Shown here: positions 32,758-43,250 of the stretch, piece by piece | Position numbering within the stretch: position 1 is the first letter of the stretch | Layout of the letters: every line of letters starts with the position of its first letter | Assembly (NCBI RefSeq): GCF_963169125.1 | Contig: NC_084797.1 | Span: forward strand, 96,807,868-96,871,867 | Reading direction: 5' to 3' | DNA from: Humulus lupulus | Taxonomy: Eukaryota > Streptophyta > Magnoliopsida > Rosales > Cannabaceae | Length of the DNA stretch: 64,000 nt | Position numbers and translations under genes: made by a program | The notes under the pieces: generated by a model | Seen by the model: only the letters and a program-made list of their open reading frames with translations | The model's database searches: none | Told to the model about the DNA's origin: nothing

Positions 32758-33900
32758 ATGTCTCAAAATCAAGAAGAAGATCAACAACAAGTTGTTCTAA
32801 ATCTACAAATGCAAGCATTAATGGGAGAGATGAGACGGATGATGAGGGCTGAACTAGAACAACTACATGAAAGGATGGATAAAGTCAAAGAAAGATCACA
32901 AAGGGGGCAGCCTCCTATAGCTGCGAATGGGCAACGAAGAGAGAGGAGTCAACATAGATATGATTATGATGATTATTATGCAAATGACGAGGATGAAGAT
33001 GATCGTGCCTCTAATGTTAACATGGCCATATTTGGGCATGGGAATGGAGGTAGAAGAGCTAGAGATCGATTTGATAACAATTTGGAAAACATTAAAATGA
33101 AGATTCCATCCTTCCAAGGAAGAAATGATCTTGAAGCTTATTTGGAGTGGGAGAAGAAGATTGAGTTGGTGTTTGATTGTCACAGCTATTCTGAGTTGAA
33201 AAGGTAAAGTTAGCGGCCATTGAATTCACTGACTATGCTATTATTTGGTGGGATCAATTAACTTTGGGCAGGAGAAGAAATGGTGAAAGACCTATTGAGA
33301 CTTGGGAGGAAATGAGAGCTATTATGAGAAGAAGATTCACTCCAAGTCACTACTACAGAGACTTATTTCAAAAGCTGCAAAGCCTCACTCAAGGGTCTAG
33401 AAGTGTTAAAGATTACCACAAGGAGATGGAGATATCCATGATTAAGGCTAACATGGAGGAGGATCGAGATGCTACTATGACCAGGTTCTTAGTTGGTTTA
33501 AATCGTGACATTGCAAATGTGGTGGAACTGCAACATTATGTTTAGTTGGATGACATACTGCATATGGCCATAAAAGTGGAGCATCAATTGAAAAGGAAAG
33601 GTTCCACAAGATGGGTCAAAGTTCTGGTTCTTCTTCAACATGGAATCAAAATTGGAGCAAGAAGGGTGACAAACCACATTCCAAGAACAATGTTGATCCT
33701 AAAGACAACAAAAATGGAGGCATCCATAACCAAGGTAAAACTGATTCCTAAACTTCTAGAAATAGAGATGTTAAATGCTCTAAAGGCACCCATAACCAAG
33801 GTAAAACTGATTCCCAAACTTCTAGAAATAGAGATGTTAAATGCTCTAAATGTATGGGAAGAGGCCATATTGCTAGTCGATGTCCAAATAAAAGAGTGAT
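32758..33900 (+). pseudogene. gag: Chromovirus gag with zinc knuckle
   Basis: The start is ATG 32758 (MSQNQEEDQQQ); an upstream in-frame TTG is not needed. The N terminus has MQALMGEMRRMMRAELEQL (coiled-coil-like), a charged DYDDYYANDEDEDD run, then the capsid core KIPSFQGRNDLEAYLEWEKKIELVF, RFTPSHYYRDLFQKLQ and LTQGSRSVKDYHKEMEISMI. Stops or shifts occur at about 33208 and 33543. The knuckle (about 33838-33885) is complete: CSKCMGRGHIASRC. A 66-bp in-frame duplication lies just before it. The style matches CRM/Reina chromovirus gag. Confidence 0.88.
33721..33852 (+). repeat. 66-bp tandem duplication inside gag
   Basis: Two near-identical 66-bp units beginning CATAACCAAGGTAAAACTGA (22 codons each, frame-preserving) lie immediately upstream of the zinc knuckle and differ at only a few bases. 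Confidence 0.85.
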
Positions 33901-34079
33901 TATTTTGAAAGAAAATGGTGATGTTGAGACCGAAGGTGAATCAGATAATGAATCTATGACACCATTGGAGGATGCAAGTGATGTTGAGTATCCAGTTGAA
34001 GGGGAGATGTTGGTTGCAAGGAGAGCTCTAAATGTACAAGTCAAGGAAGATGAAGAGCTACAACATGAAAATATTTTTT

Positions 34080-34805
34080 CATACCCGATGCCATGTCAAC
34101 GAGAAGGTATGTAGCATGATTATTGATGGTGGAAGTTGTACTAATGTGGCTAACACTAGTTTGGTGCAAAAATTGAATTTACCAACTTTGAAAAATTTTA
34201 GTCCATACAAGTTGTAATAGTTGAATGATTGTGAAGAAGTTAAGGTGAACAAGCAAGTTTTGGTGTCATTCTCAATTGGAAAATACAAAGATCAAGTTTT
34301 ATGTGATGTGGTTCCAATGCACGCAGGGCATATTCTTTTGGGAAGACCATGGCAATTTGACAGACATGTTAGTCATGATGGTTATTCTAATAGATACTCA
34401 TTTGTATTCAATGAAAGACCAATCACTCTTGTACCATTAACTCCAAAACAAGTGTGTGAAGATCAAGTGAAGTTAAAAAAAAAAAGAGAAAGAAAAGAGA
34501 GGCAGAGATTAAAAAAAGAGAAGAAATACAGAAGAAAAAAAATATTGGTTAGCGAAGAAAAAAAAGAGAGGAAAAAAATGAGTTTCTTTGCAAAAGAAAG
34601 AGAGATCAAAAGAGCTTTGTTGACAAAATAGCCTATGACTGTACTTTTGTACAAATAGGCTTGTTCCATTACTAATGAGCTTAATGTTTCATTGCCTAGT
34701 GTTGTTGTTTCACTTTTGCAGGACTTTGATGATGTATTTCCTGAAGAGGTATCCAATGGTTTACCGCCAATAAGGGGAATCAAGCATCAAATTTATTTTA
34801 CTAAT
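34080..34805 (+). pseudogene. pro: Chromovirus protease and start of reverse transcriptase
   Basis: The protease active site reads CSMIIDGGSCTNVANTSLVQKL (DGG, as in some chromoviruses), with a later motif HILLGRPWQFDRHVSHDGYSNRY. A stop near 34216 and the long lysine/arginine/glutamate tract (34470-34620) follow. RT begins with LLQDFDDVFPEEVSNGLPPIRGIKHQI, then is cut at about 34805 by the truncated LTR of the Tat element. None of the RT catalytic motifs remain. Confidence 0.85.
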
Positions 34806-35163
34806 GATCATGCACGTTTAAATTGCGTATACGGGAATTCGGGAATTAAACAAACACGTGATGTTTGTTATAGGCACGTTTATATTGCGTAGTCAACTTT
34901 ACAAAGATCCTGGGGTATGTCAGGCCTCTGAGGTACCACGAGCTTAATGTAAATCTAGCTCGTGTATTTTAGTTCCATGTTTATACAATGGTTCCAGGTG
35001 ATAAGCTGCTAAATGATTCATCAGTTTGAGCTATTCATCTAGGGGATCGTACCAGAATTCCCCAGATGAATGGTGAACACTTGGCGTATTGCTTATGGCT
35101 TTTTGTTAGTTCGCTTTTCCCGAGCTGCCTCAACAAAGTACGTGCTGATATTCAGGGCATACA
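34806..35163 (-). mobile_element. Tat C 3' LTR, 3' part deleted
   Basis: It matches 50756-51113 by eye from GCACGTTTAAATTGCG to TTCAGGGCATACA. The other 450 bp (present at 50308-50755) are missing, together with the host RT and RNase H that should lie beyond, suggesting one deletion across the left junction. Confidence 0.85.
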
Positions 35164-35178
35164 TTTGCCCCCAAGCCC
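35164..35178 (-). promoter_or_regulatory. Tat C polypurine tract
   Basis: On the minus strand GGGCTTGGGGGCAAA directly precedes the LTR start TGTATGCCC. The same signal, CTTGGGGGGCAAA before TGTTATC, is found in the second Tat element at 61527-61539. Confidence 0.85.
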
Positions 35179-35428
35179 CTGCTCGTGATCTATGATGACA
35201 CTTTTGACTTTCACGGTGGGGGCTTTTAAACTTCCTTTTCGATTATCCATCCTCTGCCCACCATTTGAGTACTGGACACGTGGAACGCCGTGATTGGCGC
35301 CTGCTCGGGCTTCGAGGATGGAATTAAATGGCCTGGCCACCTTTTTGTCGCTGTCTCATCTTCCGCATCTTGACCCTCGTATCTCGTATTTGTTTGATCG
35401 GATGGTCCTCGTTTCCTAATGTCTTTTA

Positions 35429-35440
35429 TGTATAAATAAG
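35429..35440 (+). promoter_or_regulatory. Putative TATA box for the Tat C antisense ORF
   Basis: TGTATAAATAAG on the plus strand lies about 265 bp inside the element from the 3' LTR and about 720 bp before the proposed ATG. It is followed by a CT-rich stretch (TCTTCTTCTTCTGC) like a plant 5' UTR. The second Tat element has CTATAAGTAGGG in the matching place (61871). Confidence 0.6.
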
Positions 35441-36161
35441 GCTTGCCATTTTCAGTACTCATCACCTTTTATTTGAAATTTTTCTTCATTTCCTCTCTTC
35501 CGATTCTCAAAAGCTCTTCTTCTTCTTCTGCTTAAAATCCCTATATTCTTGTCACAAAAACCCTCTGGAAGCCCAGTCTTGAGGATTTCTCCAGGACTTC
35601 TACCTCTACGCTGCTTGCAACCTTCGCTTGGAAAATACATTGTAAGTTTCCTATTTTTCGTGTGTTTCAATTTCCTTTTTCTTTGCCATGCAACTTTACA
35701 CTCCATAGTCATAAATAGTAGGTTGTTTCTAAATAACTTTGGTGCATAGGTTTCGAGTTTAGACGTATTGAGTAGATCCTAAAATCTGTATAGGATTGAA
35801 AGGTTTCTGGGTAAATTTCTTGGTAAATTTCTGGGTAAATTTAGAAAATACCCAATAAGGTGAGAGGTTTTTAGGGTATAAAATCGGGTAGCTTAAGGGT
35901 CACGTTTCTTGGGCGGTTTTTCTTTAAAACCCTCTTCCCAAGGCAAGTAGTGTCCTGACTCGCCTGACACACAGATCCCTAAATATCAGGGGTCTGTTGG
36001 AAAATCTAGGCGTGTGGCATAGGCAATGCGTGGTATCACACGGGCTGATATTGGCGTCAGCCCATGTATTAGGACACCTCGCCTTTGTTTTTTTTTTCTT
36101 CTATTCAAAAGTTCTACGTCGCCCACTAAAAACTCCGTCATTTTTATTCGATAGGCGATTT
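35441..36161 (+). other. 5' untranslated region of the antisense ORF
   Basis: Between TATA and ATG I see no conserved coding sequence. It holds a CT-rich part (35510-35530), a short tandem repeat built on GGTAAATTTCT (three units, about 35810-35845) and a pyrimidine run before 36100. An intron in this region is possible but not determined. Confidence 0.5.
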
Positions 36162-36839
36162 GATGGCACCAAAGAAAGGAGCATCTAAGAAGAACGCGGC
36201 TGGCTCATCATCTCAGCAGCTCCGCAAGGGGAAGGAGGTCGTCCCTGACTCCCCCCCTTCCTGAGTTTGGTCCTGTGGTGGAGGCAGAGGTTGCGGTTGC
36301 TCCTGACGCCTTCTTCGAGGCCGAGAGGATCATCTCCAAGATAACAACCCAAGGAAGGGTCAAAAAAATCCTTCTGTCCCACAACATTGAGGCTGGGAAA
36401 GGGACTTTAATCGCTCGACCTCCCTACGAGGGGGAGTGGAGCTGTTCACCACTCAAGGACGACTTCGCGGCCTGGAGTGACGAACATTTGAAGGCCGGGG
36501 CCTTTCTCCCCCTCGACCAATATTTTACGGACTTCCTCAATTATGTGAGGTTGGCGCCATTCCAGCTCCCCCCCAACTCGTACTGGTTGCTGGCGGGGTT
36601 GAAATACATGTTCCTGAAGCATGAGTGGGAGGTCCCCACTCCGGCACACATCCTCTACTTCTTCTGCCTCAAAGCTAGCCCGGACCAGAGAGGACGAGGG
36701 GACGAGTTCTATTATTTGACCCAATTTCCTAACTCGCCTGCAGTCATCGAGCTGCCCAGGCACCCCAACGACTTCAAAGATCAATTATTCATGTCAAACG
36801 GGTTCCGCAACTGCGAACACCGATACTTCAACCGCCCCC

Positions 36840-36925
36840 GTAAGTTTTCTTTTCCAAGATCGCATAAAATTCCTTTTATACTTAGTATTCCTTGTGCGTA
36901 TATTGATTGGAATGTATTCGCGCAG
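36840..36925 (+). other. Predicted intron 1 of antisense ORF
   Basis: The donor CCCCC|GTAAGTTTTC and acceptor TTCGCGCAG|CCATTT enclose 86 AT-rich bases. Joining them gives NRPPIFARMARSVTLRGQYETLAG without a stop. Confidence 0.55.
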
Positions 36926-37710
36926 CCATTTTTGCGAGGATGGCTAGATCAGTGACCCTTAGGGGTCAATACGAGACTTTGGCGGGGCTTCGCCCAATGA
37001 GGACTATCGCTAGCTCGTGTCTGATGACACGATGCTAGCGTGTAAACTGATTGCCGAAGGTCAGACCTTGGCCTTGAGAAGGACGTGGGTCGTTGCTCCC
37101 AGAATCCGCGAGCTCCCTCCCATTCCCAAGAGGAATGCTGAGGCCGATGACAAGGCATCGGAGGAGGACGAGGTACCCCTCATGCGAAAGAGGCGAGCTC
37201 CTGAGGCCGCCACGGATCCCATTGCTAAGCGAGCTGCGTCGGGGGCAGCAGCCGGCCCCTCTGGCCAAGTTAACCCATATCCTTTTAGGGATTTAGATAG
37301 GGTTGTGGCTGACCTTAGGCTAGTTAGGTTCAACCCCAACCAGCTCGTACACCGTAACCCTGATGACCCAGATCACAATATCACCCTGCTCCAGTGTGTG
37401 GACCACTTGGTTCTCTGGTATGATATGGGCAATCCTAGGGGGACCGTAGTGGTGGACAATACCTTGTCCTTTAGGTCGGCCTTCTTTGAAGAGTATAGAA
37501 CCAACCTTAGGTCGTGGCCATCCCTTCTCCAAGGTGTTGTAGCCCCAAGACTTAGGCAATATGTAGAGGAGTCCAGCCCCAAGGTAGAGTCTGACCCAGA
37601 GCCTCCCTTAATCCAAGAAGTGTTTGACTTAGACTCTCCTTTGCCCGTAGCAGCTCTGAGACCGGAGGTCGTGGATATAGACTCCTCTAGCTCGGAGGGT
37701 AGGATTTTTT

Positions 37711-39598
37711 TGTAATGACCCAACAACTCTAGACTTTGGACCATTAATGACTACTATACATAGACACTAATTTTTAATAGTACTTACAAGTGAAAAAATC
37801 AAAACTTCATTAAAACTTAAAAAAAAAACAAGTGTTAAACTACATAAAATTTAAAGTAGGATATGGGATCCCATTGTTTTTAAAATAAAAACATAACATA
37901 ATTTTAAATAAATGGGTTACATAATAAAGTACGGAAAATACATATAAAATTTCAAGAGACTTCATCCTCGAATCGAATTCTCGGTCCTTCGATTCCATTC
38001 CGCCTCAATACACATCCCCAAGCTTCCAAGAACCTTTCCCGCCACCAAAGTTATTTTCCTACACATATAAACATAAAGGAGTGATTCTAATGCCCAGCAA
38101 GGAAAATCTAACACATAAATCATATACATAAAATTGATATCAACATATATTAAAACATATTATAACATATGTCACATATACTATAATGGCCATTATTACT
38201 TGGGGTCCCATAAACTAAACAAGCCATATGCCCATTAGATTTGTGGGGCTTGCTAGCTAAGCAAGTCATATGCCCATAAATTTATTGGGGCTTGTTAGTT
38301 GTACAGCTCATATGCCCAAGTCTACAAACATAAAATAACACACAAATCATAAGTTAACATAACACATAAATCATAAGATAACATATGGCATAACACATAA
38401 TATCCTATCCTATTTTCCTTACCAAAAGTACCGGGATATGAGAACAGGTTTGGGACTTTGAAACACTCCTAAAAACCATAAATGAAAGGGTGAGTATATT
38501 GAAGAAAGAGGAATGAAAAGAATGGACGAACTATACCATCAAGAATATACTTACCAAAAACCTTATGTTCAAGATCTTAGATTCCCTATCCAAGAATAAA
38601 GAATAAAGTTAGGGTGCTGAGTAGAAAACTATAAGAACTTAAGGAAAAAAATACCAAAATGAACTAGAGTTTGGAATACCTTGAATGCTTCTATGACCGC
38701 TCTAAACCTTGAAACAAAATGTGCTATAAACCTTACTTCCCAAGTGTTTGGTAAGCTTATAGTGATTAAGCTCATAATCCCCAACCCAAGTGCTTACACT
38801 CTCAAAATAACCTAGCAGCTTGCAGCCTCTGAACTTAGCTTGATGAATGAATAAATGGCTGGGTACTAGGTCCTATTTTTAGAGTTTAAGAATGAAAAGA
38901 TCTTCATTTAACTTGAATAAAATAATGGCTTTTTAAGTGAAAAATATTTGAATTACCGTTCAGCAGAGGCTGAAGACTCGGTCAGAAAGATGCTGGACTT
39001 ATCAAGAGGTTAAAGATTAAGATGAGAATGTTTTCAAAAACATTCAAAAATATACCAAAGGAGTCGATATATCGCCTGGGCCAGCATGCTCGAGGCTCGT
39101 CGAGGTGATCGTGCGAAGTTACGTGTTTTTCGTATCCCCGTACTACGATATATCGCCCCCTATACGCTGAATATTTAAACACAAAATTGCACATTTTCAG
39201 CTTAATTTGAATTGAGTAAACATCCTTGACTAAGTCCTCTAACATTTTCAAAGCTGCTGACAGACCCTAGAATATTCAAATATTAATCTTAATAAACTTA
39301 TTCCTCAAAAATACTTAATTATCATTAAACATACACAAGACAAGTGTTACTATCTTATTGGGTCTATCTAAACCTTATAATATAATAAATATCACCATAA
39401 ATATCAGTCATATTAATCAAACCTTAGGTTAAAATTAATATTCTTAAACTATAGGTTAAACTTAGAAAATCTACAAGTGTTACTACGAGTGTCCAAATAA
39501 ATCCCGGTCTAAACCAAAATCCACAGTCATAAAAATACGACTACTATTACTATTATTACTACTATTTAACTAGCTAAGTAAAGTTCTTGTACTCTACA
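37711..39598 (-). mobile_element. Solo LTR (1888 bp), divergent gypsy type, TSD TTTTT
   Basis: TGTAATGACCC...GTACTCTACA with TG...CA ends, flanked by TTTTT on both sides (37706-37710 and 39599-39603). The ATGGGATCCC block near its left end and the CCCAGCAAGG block near 38095 match the layout of minus-oriented Tekay-type LTRs, but most of the sequence is different. It lies in a predicted intron of the antisense ORF. Tandem repeats lie at 38185-38315 and paired CGATATATCG palindromes at 39065 and 39145. Confidence 0.85.
38185..38315. repeat. Tandem repeat in solo LTR
   Basis: About three imperfect 45-50 bp units with the shared core GGGGCTTG and CATATGCCCA. Confidence 0.7.
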
Positions 39599-40151
39599 TT
39601 TTTGATACCTTGTATGTACTTTCTTTGCAAACTGATGATTATGCACGTATATCTAAAAAAAATTCCTTTTTTTTCAGTTGAGGCCCGCACAACGAGGGGA
39701 ACCTGACATCCGGTGGATGTTCTAGGAGGGGAGATCCAGTGGCGGCCCTCTAGTCAAGAAACTTCGACCCACGTCGAAGAAAACTCCTCCGGCCGCGGCT
39801 ACTTCCAAATCCCCGACCAAAGGGATGGGCATGAGCTCGGGAGTTGCGCATGTCACCCCTGAGGAGAAGAGGGGTCCGGCCGCACCCCTTCCTCACCTTC
39901 CCCCAACTCCTGCTCGGGACCAAGTAGCACCACCTAGTCCCCCAGCTCCATCAATCCCTTCTGCCTCTGTCTGCATTCCTGTCAACCCCCTGGACATGGA
40001 GCTAATCCTAGACACTTTTTGGGGGACGGTCTATGGGGCGGTGAACTACGCGGTGGATCATTTTTACAAGGCCAAGCTCACCGACCTGAGGGCGATCGAG
40101 GAGAGGAGCCCGGAGAACGTCATGGAGTCAGCCCAGAGAATGAACCTCACG

Positions 40152-40225
40152 GTAAGCACTTTTCCTAACCTGACTTTTATTATTCTTCTTGGTATGCGCC
40201 TAACTGTTTCTTTTCTTCTTTGCAG
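40152..40225 (+). other. Predicted intron 3 of antisense ORF
   Basis: CTCACG|GTAAGCACTTTTCC and a pyrimidine-rich TTCTTTTCTTCTTTGCAG|GTAGTCC are textbook donor and acceptor, 74 bp apart. Joining them links NLT to VVLAQHRSISRAR with the alanine-rich coiled coil following. Confidence 0.6.
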
Positions 40226-40884
40226 GTAGTCCTGGCACAACATCGTAGCATATCTCGAGCAAGGGCTAGGAATGCCGAAATTCAGGCCGAGCTGGCTGCG
40301 GCCCAAGCTACTCTCGCCGCTTCTCAACAGAGCGAGCAGAATGCCAAAGCTGCCTTGGTGGCGGCCCAGGTGAGTGAATAGGCAGCGAAGGCTGCCTTAA
40401 CCACTGCTCAGGAAGGCAAGCAGGCAGCGAAGGCAATCTTGATAGCCCTTCAGGTTGAGCTTGAGGGGGCCAAAGCAAAACAACAGGAGGTCAAGGTGGC
40501 CCTTCATGAGGAGAAAAAGGCATCGACATCCTCAATGGAGAGCATGCTTTACCACTGCTGGGCCTTCAATCAGGACAGCAACTTCACCTTTATGGCCGAC
40601 GCGAGGGGGCACTACCTCGAGAAGTTCAAGGTTCGGCTACAATAGGAGTTGTAGGCGCCGACTGAGACTAGGGAGACCTCTGCTGCGGGCAAGCAGGAGA
40701 CTGAGGAGGTGACGTCCTCAGAGCGGCCTGGGGGGCTTAGAATTTTTGTAATTTTATTTTCATTTGTTTTTATTTGTAAGTGCTAAGCACGAGGTTATTC
40801 TCCTCAAGACAATTTGTTCATTAACTTCAGCTATCCAAGTTTTATTTGTTTTCCAATCTCTCGTCCTTTATGATGTGCTAGGCA

Positions 40885-41230
40885 AAAACTTAGTTCGCGT
40901 TAGCTTTATCGACACCTCGTGTTTTTTAGAAAAAACCTTGGTTAATCAATTTAACCAACTTCTAAGTTTTGGAACCTGGTCGTATCCAGGATACTTAATT
41001 TTAAAAAATTAGTTCGTGTTAGTTTTATCGACACCGCATGTTTTTTAGGAAAAACACTGAATCAATTTAACCAACTTCTAAGTTTTGGAACCTGGTCGCG
41101 TCCAGGATATTTAATTTAAAAAAACTTAGTTCGTGTTAGTTTTATCGACACCGTATGTTTTTTTAGAAAAAATATTGGATAATCAATTTAACCAACTTCT
41201 AAGTTTTGGAACCTGGTCGCCAGGTGATCT
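40885..41230. repeat. Tandem repeat, about 118 bp x 3, in the Tat C 3' region
   Basis: Three head-to-tail units start TTAGTTCGYGTTAGYTTTATCGACACC and contain TTTAACCAACTTCTAAGTTT and GGAACCTGGTCG. They start near 40889, 41009 and 41127; the last is cut short after CCTGGTCGCCAGG. They lie between the end of pol (41391, minus) and the end of the antisense ORF (plus). Confidence 0.9.
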
Positions 41231-41390
41231 ACCCCCCAAGTAATCAGGAAGTGGACTTGCTGGGTTACTTTGAACTATCATACAAACGGAACCGTACAGA
41301 CATAAATGAAACCATACCCATCATCATTCATTTTTTTTTATATAATTAATTGGCTTTTATATGCAAGCCTTACATAGACAAGAGGTTTGA

Positions 41391-42500
41391 CTACTGATAA
41401 TACTTTCTCAAATGTATAGCATTCCAGGTCCATGGTAACATTTCTCCATTAAGTCGGGCCAATTTGAATGTACCTTCCTATACGATTTTGATGATCCGAT
41501 AGGGCCCTTCCCAGCTTGGGCCTAAGGCACCATCTTTGGGGTCCTTGGCCACTAAAAACACCCTTTGGAGTACCAGGTCTCCTAATTCAAAGACACGCTT
41601 CTTCACCTTTGACTTGAAGTAACGAGTGATTTTCTGTTGATAATGTGCAAGTCATAGCTGTGAATCTTCTCGCTTTTCATCAATCAGGTCGAGGGACGCA
41701 TTGAGCAATTTGTCATTCTGCTCCTGGCTGAAGGTCTGGATCCTGTGCGTGGCTATCTTTGTTTTGACAGGAAGGACGACCTCACTTCCAAAAGTCAGGG
41801 AAAAAGGGGTGTGCCCCGTCGAAGTTCGATGTGAGGTCTAGTACGCCCATAGCACCTGCGGGAGCTGCTCGGGCCAAACTCCCTTAGCCTCGTCTAGCCT
41901 CTTCTTAAGGCTTTCCTTGAGCATCTTGTTCACAACTTTGACCTGTCCATTAGCCTGGGGGTAGGCCACTGAAGAAAAACTCTTAATTATGTCGTGTCTT
42001 CCACAAAATTCGGTGAAGAGGTCGCTATCGAACTGGGTTCCATTGTCTGACACAATCTTCCTTGGTAGTCTGAACCGGCAGACGATATTTTTAACCACAA
42101 AATCGAGGACTCTCTTTGACGTTATCGTTTCCAGGGGCTCTACTTCTGCCCACTTCGTGAAATAGTCAATGTCCACTATTGCGAACTCCTCCTTTTCCCG
42201 TGGGCAGGGCTCCAATTAAGTCGATTTCCCAGACCGCGAATGGCCATGGGGACGAGATCATCTTTAGCTCGACTGGTGGAGCTCGGGCGATCGTGGCAAA
42301 CCGTTGGCACTTGTCACATTTTTGGACGTAGGAAATTGAGTCCTTTGATAGAGTGGACCAATAATATCCTTGCCTCAATATCTTCAAGGCCAGGTTTTGC
42401 CCCCCGGCATGATCTCCACAAAAGCCTTCATTCACCTCCTGCAAAATAGTTTTAGCCTCCTCTGGTAGAACACATTACAGAAGAGGCAGAGAGAGGCCAC
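41391..42500 (-). pseudogene. int: Tat C integrase
   Basis: Read on the minus strand: zinc finger region GGHFGD-like EVNEGFCGDHAGGQNLALKILRQGYYW with CDKCQRFA, then WPFAVWEIDLIGALP (first Asp). A frameshift near 42190 follows. The next frame has FAIVDIDYFTKWAEVEPLETITSKRV, IVSDNGTQFDSDLF (second Asp) and YPQANGQVKVVNKML; the usual Glu in the NGQxExxN motif reads K. A stop at 41838 and more after it break the C terminus, which ends with the stop at 41393-41391. The H of the zinc finger and the Glu are degraded, so it is inactive. Confidence 0.87.
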
Positions 42501-43250
42501 GCCGGTACAACATTCCGTCTATGACTATATACCTCAGAGCTTGATAGAGTATCTTCCTTGCATTATTTTACTCGTCGGGTAACTTCCCTGTTGTAAGGTA
42601 CTCAACTATGGGAGTCATCCAGGTTGGCCTGGCATCGATCATCTTGATCTCCCTTGCATCCTCTACCACGCTTGGTCTTTCCAAGAATTCCACCGGTATC
42701 AGGCTCAAGGTCTCGGCTTCCCTGGAGGTGGCGAGTTTTGCTAGAGCGTCAGCATTGGTGTTCTGCTCACGTGGGATCTGTCCGATTAGTCTGTATTCAA
42801 ATTCGGACAGCTCCTTCTTCACCTTGGCCAGGTAGGCCGCCATCTTGGTTCCCCGCGCTTGGTATTCCCCAAATACTTGGTTTACCACGAGTTGGGAATC
42901 GCTGTAGCACTGGATGGACCTGGCCTTTAGCTCCTTGGTCACTCTAAGCCCAGCCAATAGAGCTTCGTACTCGGCCTCATTGTTGGATGCCTCGAATCCG
43001 AACCGTAATGCGGAGTGGAAACGATGTCCCTCTGGGGATATCAAAATGATTCCAGCTCCGGACCCGTTCTCGTTAGATGAACCATCCACAAAGACCCTCC
43101 ACAATGCCTGCACCGATTCTTCCCCAAGTTCCTCTTGGAATCCAGTGCATTCAACCATGAAATCAGCCAGGGCTTGGCTTTTGATTGCAGTCTGTGGTAC
43201 GTACAGAATTTCGAATTGGCTGTGCTTGATGGCCCATTTCAAAAGACGTC
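42501..43250 (-). pseudogene. Tat C second (archaeal-type) RNase H
   Basis: One open stretch of 224 codons (43242-42568) holds WRVFVDGSSNENGSGAGIIL (first Asp), ASNNEAEYEALLAGL (Glu), IQCYSDSQLVVNQV (Asp) and REQNTNADALAKLA (last Asp). All four acidic residues of this RNase H are present, the best preserved catalytic domain in the window. In Tat elements this extra domain lies between the RT-linked RNase H and integrase, as here. Its role is inferred to be removal of RNA primers or replacement of the degenerate first RNase H. Confidence 0.9.

Larger units (their letters stand above)
36162..40740 (+). pseudogene. Antisense ORF of Tat C (PF04195-like 'putative gypsy-type transposon' domain), split and broken
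   Basis: It runs opposite to gag-pol. The ATG at 36162 starts a basic, serine-rich N terminus (MAPKKGASKKNAAG). A run of C's (36250-36257) then shifts the frame by one. The main domain (36275-36839) has FLPLDQYFTDFLNYVRLAPFQLPPNSYWLL and a later PTPAHILYFFCL, resembling the plant Transposase_28 (PF04195) family by memory. Possible introns are 36840-36925 (GTAAGT...GCGCAG), 37699-39677 (holding a solo LTR) and 40152-40225 (GTAAGC...TTGCAG). The last part is alanine-rich with QAELAAAQATLAASQQSE, a likely coiled coil. Stops lie at 37011, 39723 and 40378, and the join across the second intron is off by one base. Function is unknown. Confidence 0.7.

Noticed and set aside
34463..34783. Minus-strand 106-codon ORF with a hydrophobic run
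   Set aside because: It is the reverse of the Lys/Arg/Glu-rich protease linker of the chromovirus.
36162..40740. A host gene captured in the nest
   Set aside because: The position (between pol and 3' LTR of a Tat element, antisense) and the presence of a related ORF in a second Tat element make it part of the element.
42568..43242. A cellular RNase H gene
   Set aside because: It lies between Tat RT/RNase H and integrase on the same strand, as expected of the Tat second RNase H.
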